A DNA stretch of 64,000 nucleotides from Xiphydria camelus. Its lineage: Eukaryota > Arthropoda > Insecta > Hymenoptera > Xiphydriidae. Location of the stretch: NCBI GenBank assembly GCA_963678675.1, contig OY783193.1:17000427-17064426 (forward strand), given 5' to 3'. The notes below the pieces were generated by a model that searched no databases, was not told the DNA's origin, and saw only the letters and a program-made list of their open reading frames with translations. Both the position numbers and the translations under genes were made by a program. Below, piece by piece: positions 1 through 11,085 of the stretch. Each line of letters starts with the position of its first letter. Positions within the stretch are counted from its first letter, which is position 1.

Positions 1-1200
1 CGACACTACGGGTCGATCTGCAGTTTTGCGGCCGGCCGGCCTGTCAGTTTTACCCGCGGGTTTCTATTCTGCGTTAGTGGACGACGACGGTTAAAACCGA
101 CGGATCGACCTGACGGTTCGAACTGCCGTTCCAAACCGACAGTTCGACCTCTGTGTGTATGGGCACCTAATGATTTTCTGCGACAGCACCGGAAAAATTC
201 CTGTGCTCTCTAGCACCCGAAAATTTCTTGATTTTCTTATAATATTTAACAGAAAATCAAGAAAAAGTATTTCGCAGCACGAGAAAATTTCTAAGTCGCG
301 GAAATTTTACTGTGCTGTTCAGGAATTTTTATTCTGCAGTGCAGTAATAATTCTAGCATGTACAGTAATTATTCCAGTGTAACTGTGAATTTTTCCTTCG
401 TTCACCAAGAAAAATCCCAGAAAGTGCCGCTTGCACCACGATTACAGTGCCAAGCACGGTAATTTTTCCTGATTTTTTCTTTCCGTGTAACACTGCAGCT
501 CCGACAGCTGCGGGCGCTCGGGAGGGCAGCGCTGCTTGATTTAATTCCCTTAGCGATTGTCCTGCTTCTCATTGTTTTATTCATATTTCTATTTCTAAAA
601 AATATCCATATTTCTAAAAAAAATTCGCGAAGAAAGTATTTTTTTCATGCTGAAACCCTTACCCCCCCCCCCCCCTTAATGTAGTTGGACCGCTACAGCA
701 CTTTTCGAGCAATTTTTTAAAAATATTGTCAAATTTTAAATTATAAAAAACTGGTAACTTTACCTTATGAATGAAGTCATTCTGACGTTTAGAAATGAAG
801 ACATTCGGTTTTTATTTCTCCATTGAAATCAATGAGACAGGGACGTGCGTGCGTGCGCGCGGCGTAGTACGGCCCTGTGCGAGTAGACCTCCGACAAACG
901 CTCGAGATACAGTCGCACTTACATTCGGCTGAAAGTAGCCGGTAAGTAGCGTTCTCCGTTTACCATGGCAGCTCAGCGCTCGACGAGTAACGGAGGGTTT
1001 ACCATTTGAATTCTGAGATTGGGCGTGCAGCGCCACCCGGTGTTGAGGCGTGGCGTGGCTAGTCAGCTGTTCTGCTCGTGAGTTGTTGTTCAAGAAATTT
1101 TAAAAATTTGTATAAAATAAAGAACACGTCTTAGAGAGTTACTTCCCGCATCAATTTTGTAGAGAATTTCGCGCTCTACGAGAAGGTAATTTTTTGAATA
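1..1200. other. No recognisable gene; GC-rich motifs then AT-rich DNA
   Basis: The first ~150 bases are GC-rich and contain short degenerate subrepeats around CGACCTGACGGTTCGAAC and its variants. Bases 150-800 are AT-rich with a poly-C run near 663-675. Bases 830-1090 are a CpG-rich island. It is open on the minus strand for 93 codons (812-1093), but I recognise no domain and do not call it a gene. Confidence 0.4.
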
Positions 1201-1359
1201 TACAGGGTGTTTCATAAGTATTGTGACAAACGTAAAGGGGTTGTAGAGGGCATTAAACTAAGCAATCTTGACCAATAAACCTGTGTCCAGAAATATGCCG
1301 TTTGGGCAGGAAGGTGAATGAGAGAAACACGAAGCAACTAATAATTGTATTTTTAATGT

Positions 1360-1602
1360 TTATAAAAATGACTCAGTATGGCCTCCGTTTCGCTCAATAT
1401 AGAATGTGGCACGGTTGTGCATTGCAGTCCGGACCCTATGGAATACCCCAGGCATGTCCTGCACAACTGTGGAGGCGGCCATGACCCTTCCCAATAGATC
1501 TTCCACGTTGTTGACAGGTGTTTTGTACACCAACGTTTTGACATGGCCCCAGAAAAAGAAATCTAAGGGTGTTAAGTCTGGAGACCTTGCGGACTGTCGC
1601 AC
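1360..1602 (-). pseudogene. Tc1/mariner-type transposase fragment, third catalytic Asp region
   Basis: The minus strand encodes SPDLTPLDFFFWGHVK near its start, followed by ~55 residues. This matches the conserved block around the last catalytic aspartate of arthropod Tc1/mariner-superfamily transposases (usual form SPDLTPLDFFLWG). The frame has no start of its own and lacks the upstream DNA-binding domain and first Asp. The block that should precede it, with the second Asp, lies just beyond 1602 on the plus strand, so this is a rearranged, inactive fragment. The family assignment is from recalled motifs, not a search. Confidence 0.7.
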
Positions 1603-1665
1603 ATGATGGCGCTCCGGCGCATTTTTCTTTGCAAGCGCGGCAGTATCTGAATGAAACGTTCATTC
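1602..1665 (+). pseudogene. Tc1/mariner-type transposase fragment, second catalytic Asp region, inverted
   Basis: The plus strand reads HDGAPAHFSLQARQYLNETF, the conserved block around the second catalytic Asp (usually QQDGAPAH). In intact relatives it lies ~15-20 residues upstream of the SPDLTPLDF block on the same strand. Here that block is on the other strand and the two abut near 1600. This implies an inversion or template switch that also produced the long terminal inverted repeats. Confidence 0.7.
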
Positions 1666-1817
1666 ACCTTCCTGCCCAAACGACATATTTCTGGACACAG
1701 GTTTATTGGTCAAGATTGCTTAGTTTAATGCCCTCTACAACCCCTTTACGTTTGTCACAATACTTATGAAACACCCTGTATTACATATTGGAATATATAC
1801 ATTTGAATATACCTATA

Positions 1818-2466
1818 CAGGGTGTCCCAGGACTGATGGTAAAAAATGAAATAGTAGATTCTGGAGATAAAAATATGATAATTTTTCCTCATGAACATAT
1901 GTCCTAAAGAGCACCCCTTCCAAGCTACAGCCCTTTAAAGTTATCAAAGGAACTTGCATTATCTTGAATTCTAATTGACAGGAAGTTAAGATTAAACAAA
2001 AATGATTAAGTTTGGGTTATTAAAGCAAAATTAAACCAAAATGTTTGACTTGTTATCTTCTTGAGTGTGCTGTACTCAATTCTGAACCAAATAATGAGTG
2101 GAGAGTGATAGAATTACAGAGGACTTCTGTTTTGTAACTACCATTAATTCCAAAGAGAAAATGAATAAAGATATGACGAAAGTAGAATTAAACACTTACA
2201 CACACAATTAACACTTGTTAAATCCTCTCTACTCATTGTTTGGTTCAAAATTGAGTACAGCACACTCAAGAAGATAACAAGTCAAACATTTTGATTTAAT
2301 TTTGTTTTAATAACCCAAACTCTCTCTCTTAATCATTTTGGTTTAATCTTAACTTCCTGTCAACCAGAATTCAAGGTAATGCATTATCATAACATAATAA
2401 AGTTATCATATTTTTATCTCCAGAATCCACTATTTCATTTTTTACCATCAGTCCTGGGACACCCTG
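1818..2466. mobile_element. TA-flanked foldback element (CAGGGTGTCCCAGG ends)
   Basis: The ends CAGGGTGTCCCAGGACTG and its complement are flanked by TA at 1816-1817 and 2467-2468. The inverted similarity runs far inward (about 1818-2110 against 2220-2466), so nearly the whole 649 bp folds on itself. No coding frame is visible. It is non-autonomous and sits 37 bp from the preceding element. Confidence 0.85.
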
Positions 2467-2649
2467 TATAAATTGAACGGTGCTACGCCTAAGTCGGTAA
2501 GAGCGAAATTTCACAACGTTTTTGTTAAATAAACAACTCCGCGGTCACCTACGTTATGTTACCACATCGGAATATTGTTCGCGAGATTTTGTCCTTTCGA
2601 TTGGTCCATAATTCATCGACAGGGGATTAATCTAGTGAAGAAAATCTAA

Positions 2650-3480
2650 AATGACTGGACTACGCGCCGAATAAAACCCGCGAAGTAGGGGTCAAGATGA
2701 GTCTGATTTTAAAAGATGATATACCAGTGTATTCGGCGACCACGTAGGCTATCACCCCAAGAAAAGGAAGAGCTAGGAAAATAAATAAAAACCTGGCTAA
2801 ACGAAGGTATAATCCAGCCGTCTCGTTCAGAGTACGCAAGTCCGGTAGTTTTGGTAAAAAAGAAGGACGGCTCGACTAGGATTTGCGTAGATTACCGACA
2901 GTTGAATAAGAAAATCGTGAAAGATCGGTATCCATTACCCCGCTAATCGAAGATCAGCTGGATTCATTGCAAGGCGTGAAGGTTTTTACTACTATCGACC
3001 TTAAGAATGGATTTTTTCATGTTTTGGTAGACGAGAATAGTCGAAAGTATACGGTCTTTGTAATTCTCGATGGTCATTACGAGTTTTTGCGGATACCGTT
3101 CGGTCTGTGTAATTCACCTTCCGTTTTCCAGAAATTTATAAACGCGGTTTTTCTAGAACTTCTAGCTGACGGACTCGTTTTGATCTATATGGACGATTTG
3201 ATTGTGCCTTCGGTAAGCTATGCAGAGAACATAAAAAGTCTGAAAACCGTGCTTGACGTCATAGAGTATCTCGGATATATTGTCGAGATTGGGAAAATTC
3301 AGATTTCAGAGCGTTAGACCACAGCTGTAACATGTTATCCAGAGCTTACAAGCGTCAAAGCTGTCGACAGCTTTTTAGGACTAACAGGCTATTTCCGTAA
3401 ATTCATTCCTCAATACTCTTTGATAGCGCGGCCGCTGACAAATCTGCTAAGAGGAAACAAAACCAAACGGAAACGACCAA
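2650..3480 (+). pseudogene. Degenerate Ty3/gypsy pol fragment (protease-RT linker and reverse transcriptase)
   Basis: The fragment is homologous to the pol of the gypsy element at 14552-19485 but lies on the plus strand. Broken frames first match the segment ending in the LKDDVP-like motif. The open stretch 2967-3317 then carries RT blocks including TTIDLKNGFFHV, FLRIPFGLCNSPSVFQKFIN and the catalytic IYMDDLIVP. After the stop at 3315-3317, another frame reads SFLGLTGYFRKFIPQYS and RPLTNLLRGN. There is no LTR, gag or integrase on either side. Several stops and frameshifts show long decay, and it is more diverged than the 14.5-kb copy. Confidence 0.85.
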
Positions 3481-5347
3481 ATTAACTGCGGCCATGACGT
3501 CAGGTTAGTTATATTATATTTATACTATACCAATTTTCTTCTATAGTACTTATGTTCTACCGCTAAATGCCTATTTTTTTCAGATGGAAGACCCACTCAA
3601 AGTAATGATGATCCTGGGCACGTCTTTACATCATTTCGTGATATACATGCGTATAGATTTCATGTATATAGTTAGCTTTATTTTCAGGTTAATGTACCTA
3701 ATAAGTTTTAAATATATAATAATTTCTTAATGTTTTTATCAAACATGGCTTGACATTTAACTTATTCAAAATAAGCTTTTTCCCACAAAAATCTTTATGA
3801 GAAAATTAAATATTGCAGACGTCTTTTTTATGATATATAATGTACTTACGCGTGATATAAGGGTTTATTAACGTATATTTCTCGGGTTGCAGGGGATGGA
3901 AGTTGGTGTTTTTGACGTTTTTGTGAAAATATAAAAAAATCACTGGTTTTTACTGAGCTCTAGCGCGGAGACTGCTTATTACAAAATCAAAGATGGCCAG
4001 TGCATTTTGTAGGAAATTTTATTTACTTTAATTTTGTATGGAACGCTCATCTTCAAGAAACGTACAGTTTGTGAGATATAAGCAAAAAACTGAAAAAAGT
4101 GCTAAAAATGTCAGATTTGTTGCATTTTTGGCTATGAAGCCGACCTCCTACAAGGCAGCAAACTATAAATTCGGATTCACAGCAGCCCCAAAAAAATAAG
4201 ACCGTCGAGAAAGAAACTTCCGCAATTTTGTTTTGGTCAAACTACCATTTGACTGGGCTATCGAGGCAGGCTGACCGCGAGAGTATGGAAGGCAAGCTCG
4301 CCTCGCCCCGCTGTGTCTTCACTCGCCTCGCCAGTGCTCGGTTGAATACAGAAATTACTGATTACGATCACGTTTTTGGGTAGAATCAAAATTCGAATCC
4401 ATAGCAATTATCAGTTAGACTTCTTATTTGTCTCTATAACCCTATTTATTACAAAAGTACATTTTTTAAAGTTTTTAAAGCATTTTTTAATTAAATTTTT
4501 CAATAAAAAATTTTAATAACCAATTTCATTAAATTCTACATTGGAAACAGTCAAGAATCCGTTTACAGATTAAAAAATGAACCGTTCGTTGGGAAGAAAA
4601 TTGCTAAGAAAAATAGCTCAGTTTGGTGCTGCCACGTGGTGGCAACATTTGTAACCAAAGACGGTACATTTAGCCTTTAGCCAGATTTTAAGGTTGAGTC
4701 AACTTATCCACGCAGTTGTTTTAACTGAGTATTTAGTTATTGTAATTTATTTTGAGTTGATCCAACTTACTTTTTTCAACTAAGTATATTTACGTAGTTG
4801 AACTTACCAACATTTTTTTTCACTGTAGTTCTATATCGCATATTTCAAAAACGATTTTATCCGAAGTCTGAAGAAGGTTTGTAGAATGAGATTTAAAAAG
4901 AAGCTATTTATACCGAGATCTCATGAGAGTCTAGTTATGACTGTAAAAAAAGAAGTACAGTCAGCTTCAAAATTGAAGCCTGGGCCAAATAGACCCTTGG
5001 TGATCACAAAGGGTTAAAATAATAAACATTATAAATGTATCATATTGAAGATAATATGGTAGTTGACTGATTTTTTCTATTAGATTCGAAAAATTTGGTA
5101 AAAATTATTTACCCCGTATTTTTCAATTTTTCATTTTCGGCCTCATTTAAGCCGGAAAACGATATTTAAGAATGCAGCATATATGATCGCTCAGTAAGTC
5201 TATCTCTCTCGCACTCGTTGCTTGGCATAAATTCGTCTCTCATGGCTCTTCGATGACATCATAACTCAGTAGAGAGAAAACGCATTTATAATTATTTTGC
5301 GAATAACTATTTTTTCGGACATTTTCTTTTTCGTGTGATATTGAATA
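3481..5347. other. AT-rich intergenic DNA, no gene seen
   Basis: No coding frame that I recognise. Near 4690-4830 there are several short AGTTGAA/TTCAACT words in both orientations, perhaps the end of a decayed MITE. Other parts look unique. Confidence 0.4.
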
Positions 5348-5808
5348 TATATGGGGCATTTCATATCAACTTTTAGTAGTAGAAACTTTTGGGTCTCCGA
5401 TTTAGTTGTTGATTGTACAAAATTTACCGTCAAAAATGTAGAAATTTTGTGTAAAAAATCATGAAAATTAAAAATGTCGGTTTTGAGGTACAACATTTAT
5501 TGTTTCCATTTTCAAGAAAAAACGCAATATAAAAAAATTAAAATTGGTTTCGAAATCTTCATAAAAAAATATAAATTTTTCATTTGGGTCATTTTTTTTC
5601 GTATTGTGTTAATTTAAGCCGTAAATCGCGATGAAAGGGAAAAGAATGAGAAATATAAAAATTAATAACAGCTGAACGACTTATGGAATCGTTCTGAAAA
5701 TCTAGGCCAGTTTTTATATTGATTAAAGATACTTGAAAAAAAATCAACAACTAAATCGGAGACCCAAAAGTTTCCACTACTAAAAGTTGACATGGAATGC
5801 CCCATATA
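5348..5808. mobile_element. Foldback MITE with TATATGGGGCATT ends
   Basis: The left end TATATGGGGCATTTCATATC and the right end, whose complement reads TATATGGGGCATTCCATGTC, begin inverted arms of about 70 bp that continue through CAACTTTTAGTAG and CTCCGATTTAGTTGTTGATT. The centre is AT-rich and non-coding. The same end motif recurs at 32187-33687 and 34094-34917. Confidence 0.8.
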
Positions 5809-7010
5809 CAGATTACAAATTGAATTGAAAAATATGAAAACTTTTTTTTTAATCAAATACCGTATTTTGAGTTCTTTTAAATAAGCACAAGGTCGACTGT
5901 GGAGGATAAATTGTTTTAGATAAATACAGCCATTATAAGTACATACGCGCGTGATAACTTTCGCATATATTAAAAAATTGTATTACCGAATAACTTAAAA
6001 AATACTAATTTCAGTTTCTCTCATTGAATTCGAAATGTTTTTTGACGTGTAAAGTAAGTACGAAAATCTTCAAACATGTAAAAAATAGTCACGTTTCAAG
6101 GGTGTGCCATTTGACGTGAAATTGGTCAGATATGCAGAAAACGATCTCGACTCGCGAAGCTGGCCGATAAAGTGTCGAGAACGGGAAAATGAATTGCCAT
6201 TCATTCCTAATCATTCGTCATCGAAGAAAGGAGAAGCGCGTTACGTTACACCCACTTGCGACTCGTCAGAGGAAAGTATGTCTCAGCGAACTACGAGGAA
6301 AATTATGAACCGATCGACATTCCCCCGACGTTACGTTGCGGATCGATAAGCTGATAAATATATCTTTATGGAGCAGAAATCCCAGTGACCAGGCTATAAC
6401 ACCTCGCGATCACTACGGGGAACGGATGTACCTACATAGGTACAACGTACAGATTGGGTCACCTGCATACCGATAGTATCGATGTGGTGACGCGTTCGTC
6501 GGCGAATGCCCTCCGTTATCTCGTCGTTGACGCCACGGCGCCGAGGGCGTCCGGTAGTTTTTCGTAAAAATCCGAAATCATTTCCCTAATCCGCTTATGC
6601 GCGGGGCCCATTTTATTATACCAATTAAAGTGAATTGCTATGGGATTAGAAGGAGGGGATGACGCGATCCGATGACCGTTCTTGCGTCGGATGACCGCGA
6701 GCGGATACATGAATGTTTGCAACGCAACGATGTGAAATAAAAAAGTGTTTTACATTACTAATTTGAGCGATATATTCTTCATTTTCTGGAATCTCCGCCG
6801 CTTTTTGGAGCCTTTTGGGGGATTGTTGAATTCGAATCGTTGAATGGAACGTAATAATTTTAAAGATACTTAGGTATTAGTAACCAAGGTGAAATTAGAT
6901 CACTTAAATGGATCACTGTTACTATATGATATATGCATATACTTACTATAAAGTCTTGGGTTTTGGTCATAATGCTTAAAAACAGAAATTCTTCCATGCG
7001 AATACATTAT
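5809..7010. other. Intergenic; CpG-rich unique-looking patch 6100-6720
   Basis: AT-rich at both sides. A CpG-rich centre holds an 81-codon plus-strand frame (6104-6349) and a 68-codon minus-strand frame (6516-6722), neither with a recognisable domain. Nothing further can be supported. Confidence 0.35.
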
Positions 7011-7013
7011 AAT

Positions 7014-7515
7014 TACAGAGAGAGACAAAATTAGTTCACGGGAAAAAATTTAATGTAAACAGTGCATCAATTTCTGCAAATTTGAACACAGTCTAGGCTT
7101 ACTATGTGACAGGTGCAGAGTAATGTTAAATTTACAGTAGAAAAATGTGAAATTAATAGCAGAGTCGGATGAAATGAACGTATCGAGTAATTAATTGTAC
7201 ACAGAATTTAGTTGCATTTACAAGAATTTTACAACTTTAATTTTGTAAATCCAACATCAGCATTTTGTCCGTATTGGATTTACTAAAAATTACTTGCGGG
7301 GTCGTAAGTAATTATTTATTTACATAAATTAAATCTTTTTTCATATAAATTAAATATATCTTCTTTGCTATCACATAGGTACTATTCCATGTGATTGTAA
7401 GGAAGGGATACTTATTGATGTGTAAACAAATTTAATTGATGTACCTACATATCTAAATAATTATTGACCTCGCAAGTAATTTTTAGTAGGTCCAACTAAT
7501 TTTTTCTCTCTATGT
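7014..7515. mobile_element. Probable MITE with AGAGAGA-type inverted ends
   Basis: The left end reads ACAGAGAGAGACAAAATTAG and the complement of the right end ATAGAGAGAAAAAATTAGTT. An inner inverted pair, ACTAAAAATTACTTGCG at 7280-7300 and its complement near 7470-7490, supports a foldback structure. No coding frame. Confidence 0.5.
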
Positions 7516-8058
7516 ATGATTATTTCACGCTGCAGCAATTTTATCGTTCGAATAAACAAGTAGCTTTTTGGGAATTCCCTTATAAAAATATCAGAATTCG
7601 AAGCTGCGTAAATGCGCCGCTGCTATCAGGTTTCGGTTCAGAAACTTCAAAGGAGAAAAACCCTCGAAGAAACAACTTTTCTATAGTATACACTAAACGA
7701 GATAATAGTTACAGAGCCAAGACTATATTTCTTGAAGCGAGAATATCGTTAACTTAAAAATGTTTAAGAATACAGACCTTTAGTTGAAGAATATACATAT
7801 ATATTCTTGATTCCAGAATACCTTTATTGGGACAAGAAATTCTTCTTGTGAAAAAAAAACAATTACTTGAGAATACGAAATATTGTCTTGTGTACGAAAA
7901 AAACCATGGCCTGATCCTGTAATCATAATATGATTATATTGTATTGTATTGTATTATAATGTTCTTAAAGGGAGAACATTTTTTTTTTGACATCAGTAAT
8001 TATTTTTCTCAGTATATAAGCGAATATTGAATGCGATGGGAAAATGGCGTGCACCCTA

Positions 8059-8994
8059 GAGAGGGGGAACCCAAAAATAACCGGAATCGTAATGCTGCAC
8101 ATCATGTACTTGTAGTACAAAGTTGCGCTGCCAGGGAATTGTTGTAGGACTTCTCCTGATTCAGTCTGCCAAATGGCGTCACTCGACAACGACGCGCACG
8201 ATTTCTCTGGCAGTTCTGCGTGTTTGCTGTTATTGCATGCGTGACGCGAAAAAATGGCTGGTTCTCACGAGACAGCGTCCGGTTGTGAAATTTTGTTTTT
8301 TACTCGGCAAGAACGCAGCAAAAACTATTGTGATGATGCAAGCAGCTTACGAAGAACACGCTCTTAGTAAAACTCAAGTGTACGAATGGTTTCTCGGTTT
8401 CAAATGGGAGAAATAGCCATTGAAGATGAGCCCCGTTCCAGTCGTCCTTCAACTCCTCGAACTGAGGATAACATTGCCAAAATCCGTAATCTCATTAATG
8501 AAAATCGACGCAGGACAATTGACCAACTCGAATACTTATCCGAGTTGTCCTGGAGCTCAATTCAGCGTATTTTGAGCGTTGATTTAGAAATGCGAAGAGT
8601 GGCAGTAAAATTTGTGCCCAAACTTCTCACCGTGGATCAAAAGGATCGTCGCGTTCAAGCCTGTCGTGAAATGAAGGACGCATTCAAAAACGATCCAAAT
8701 AATTTTTTCAACTAAATCATTACAAGTGATGAGTTATGATGCTATGGGTACGATTCAGAAAGTAAATAGTAATCAAGTCAATGGAAGTCAACGAAGTAAA
8801 ATTGAATGTTACGACGGCGCTAGCAGGTATCAAAGAGGATGAATTAAAAAGGTGCTTCCAATAATGGAATGAACGTTTGGAAGTGCATTAGCGCTAATGG
8901 AGAATACTTTGAAGGAGATTAAAGTTGTGTTTGAAAAAAAATAAAGTACATACTTTTTAGAAAGAAATTCCGATTATTTTTGGGTCCCCCCTCG
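8059..8994 (+). mobile_element. Internally deleted mariner-family transposon
   Basis: Terminal inverted repeats of about 29 bp (left GAGAGGGGGAACCCAAAAAT, complement of right CGAGGGGGGACCCAAAAATA) are flanked by TA at 8057-8058 and 8995-8996. The 936-bp body is shorter than the ~1.3 kb of full-length mariners. It holds the N-terminal DNA-binding part of a transposase, the first catalytic Asp motif, then a jump to the C-terminal end, so most of the DD34D core is gone. Confidence 0.9.
8270..8925 (+). pseudogene. Mariner transposase remnant (SETMAR-type), frameshifted and deleted
   Basis: The reading runs from about 8270 with KFCFLLGKNAAKTIVMMQAA and ALSKTQVYEWF, the first helix-turn-helix of mariner transposases. 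It shifts frame near 8400 into the stretch ending at 8715, which contains EDEPRSSRPSTPRTEDNIAK, the inter-HTH GRPS-type linker, and FVPKLLTVDQK. Another shift near 8713 leads into IITSDE, the first catalytic Asp block, then CYGYDSESK with stops. The following stretch (8800-8925) resembles only the protein C-terminus, ending in NGEYFEGD. The second and third Asp blocks are missing. It cannot make transposase but keeps both ends and could be mobilised by an active relative. Confidence 0.85.
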
Positions 8995-9014
8995 TACGTC
9001 CGACGTCGAGCCTG

Positions 9015-9201
9015 CGTGGAAAAAAAACCAGTAATTTTTACTGAGACTCAAATTCATTCTCAAGAATTTGTAGAGAGAAGACATTTTTATTTACTGTTGT
9101 AAGCAGTGCATAGAACAGTTTCCTCTGTACAAATTCTTCTGAATGAGCTCGAGTCTCAGCACTACTGGATGAAGCAGTTAAAATTACTGGTTTTTTCCTT
9201 G
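9015..9201. mobile_element. Short foldback MITE, CGTGGAAAAAAAACC ends
   Basis: The left end CGTGGAAAAAAAACCAGTAA and the complement of the right end CAAGGAAAAAACCAGTAATT match. The inverted similarity continues through the middle (AAATTCATTCTCAAGAATTTG against its partner). TA follows the right end. The ends resemble the 262-bp element at 35271-35532. Confidence 0.7.
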
Positions 9202-9790
9202 TAGTATATTTTTATAATATGTATTAAGAGTTTGTGATCCGAAACCCTTCCATCCTTCCTATTGTAACACTCTCGTAACAATACGGTCTGATTATTTTAT
9301 ATTCATAAGGTTTTATCAGCTTTACGTTATTCCTCGAATGCACGCGCCCACGTCTATCTAGGACCGCGATTCTGTCCCTCGAGTGGAAATTCCCGCGGGC
9401 CCATTTCCTTAACTGCAAACTACATTAATCGCTCCTACGAATAGGACATGCGGTATACTGGGCAAAGAAGAAAGAAGAAAAGAAGCGTTCGTATGAAATG
9501 GGATTTGTAATGACCAGACGGTGATCGATAGATATGACTTATTTGCCAAATATGCTTTGTGTAGCACTACTGCGACCATTTTCGTTATTTAACCTTGCAT
9601 TTATACATTATTACTGATGGATTATTAATAAATTAATTAATGAAAGTGACTCTACTGGCTTGTGCAATTTTTCGTCCCGTATTTCCTTCCGCAAGATATT
9701 TGGATAAATGTATACCCCTTCAACCTTGAAGAGTTTGGTTGGAATAAGCAAGACGGATAGTGGACAGAGTCTAGGCATTAGGAGGCATAC
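9202..9790 (+). repeat. Left arm of a ~1.9-kb inverted duplication
   Basis: This ~590-bp arm pairs with the complement of 10514-11085 at high identity by eye, with small indels. Shared landmarks include ATTCCCGCGGGCCCAT, CTTTGTGTAGCACTACTGCG and GCATTAGGAGGCATA. The sequence is not AT-simple and looks like single-copy DNA duplicated in inverted orientation. A transcript across both arms would make a very long hairpin. Confidence 0.9.
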
Positions 9791-10513
9791 AAGATGTCAC
9801 AATCAGAGGGACAGGGTTTCGTGTAATCATGATTTATTAGAATTTCTTCATTCATAAAATTAGCTCCCGCAGGGAAGTTACATTTTGTACTCTGTAAACT
9901 ATGAGATGGATGTAACTCATCTAGAGCCACTAATGAAGAATAAAATATCAATTGAACACAGATTTGTTGATACAGAAGCGATTACTATCCATTTAGTTGT
10001 TCAAATGCCCCCGCGATCGGATCAATTAAAAATAACGTTAAGGAACCACAACACGATGATTTCTACACCGACATTTGCGGGAACGCCTCGTAATATCTCA
10101 TATCAAGGCAACTACATCGCGACTTTCTGTTCCGCGATAAACTTCGCTTCCTAAAAAAGTGTCACGTTCAATCGCCGTCGTCTCCCAGTTCCAGGCCTTC
10201 GACAGATATCGATCGCAGATAATGTACCACCTCTGGGAGGAGGGGAATTGGCTGAACGAGCAGCAGGGCAAGGCGGAGGTGAAGGTTTATTTTGGAGGGG
10301 GGGGAGGGGGGGCTCGGTTGCGGATTAGTACCTCCCTCAGATTTCTGTGGAAAATTATATAAAATAAATATATAACCGCGTCTCCTTGCTCTCCTCCATC
10401 GTTCCTCGTCGCTCGTCTTCCTTTTGAAGGTGACTTGCAAGGAAACCGTTTCAGATGTACCTCGCCGATTTCGTTCATTCTGTTATTATGTTATTCGACA
10501 TCAAGGTCTAAGA
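9791..10513. other. Loop between the inverted arms; no recognised gene
   Basis: The 723-bp spacer holds an 89-codon plus-strand frame at 9885-10154 with no recognisable domain, and a G-rich patch near 10288-10315. Possibly part of a larger decayed gene; I see no proof. Confidence 0.4.
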
Positions 10514-11085
10514 GTATGCCTCCTAATGCCTAGAGTCTGTCCACTATCCGTCTTGCTTATTCCAACCAAACACAAGATCGAAGGGGTACATTTATCCAAA
10601 TATCTTGCGAAAGGAAATACGGGACGAAAAATTGCACAAGCCAGTAGAGTCACTTTTATTAATTAATTTATTAATAATCCATCAATAGTAATGTATAAAT
10701 GCAAGGTTAAATAACGAAAATGGTCGCAGTAGTGCTACACAAAGCATATTGTGCAAATAAGTCATATCTATCGACCACCGTCTGGTCATTACAAATCCCA
10801 TTTCATTCGAACGCTTCTTTTCTTTTTTCTTCTTTGCCCAGTATACCGCATGTCCTATTCGTAGGAGCGGTTAATGTAGTTTGCATTTAAGACAATGGGC
10901 CCGCGGGAATTTCCACTCGAGGGACAGAATCGCGGTCCTGGATAGACGTGGGCGCGTACATTCGAGGAATAACGTAAAGCTGATAAAACCTTATGAATAT
11001 AAAATAATCGGACCGTATACGAGTGTGTTACAATAGGAAGGATGAAAGGGTTTCGGATCAAACTTAATATTATAAGAATATACTT
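10514..11085 (-). repeat. Right arm of the ~1.9-kb inverted duplication
   Basis: This is the reverse-complement partner of 9202-9790. Differences are scattered substitutions and few-base gaps (for example the region around 10830 against 9465), so the duplication is not brand new but has not decayed far. Confidence 0.9.

Larger units (their letters stand above)
1203..1778. mobile_element. TA-flanked palindromic Tc1/mariner derivative with ~119-bp terminal inverted repeats
   Basis: The ends read CAGGGTGTTTCATAAG and its complement, each followed by TA (1201-1202 and 1779-1780), the usual target of the Tc1/mariner superfamily. The inverted repeats cover about 1203-1321 and 1660-1778 with one mismatch that I can see, so the arms are young or have been converted. 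The 576-bp element is far too short for a working transposase. Its centre holds two transposase fragments on opposite strands, listed separately. Confidence 0.85.

Noticed and set aside
4690..4830. AGTTGAA-rich stretch as a defined transposon end
   Set aside because: I could not find a convincing partner end; the similarity to 3930-3960 is too weak.
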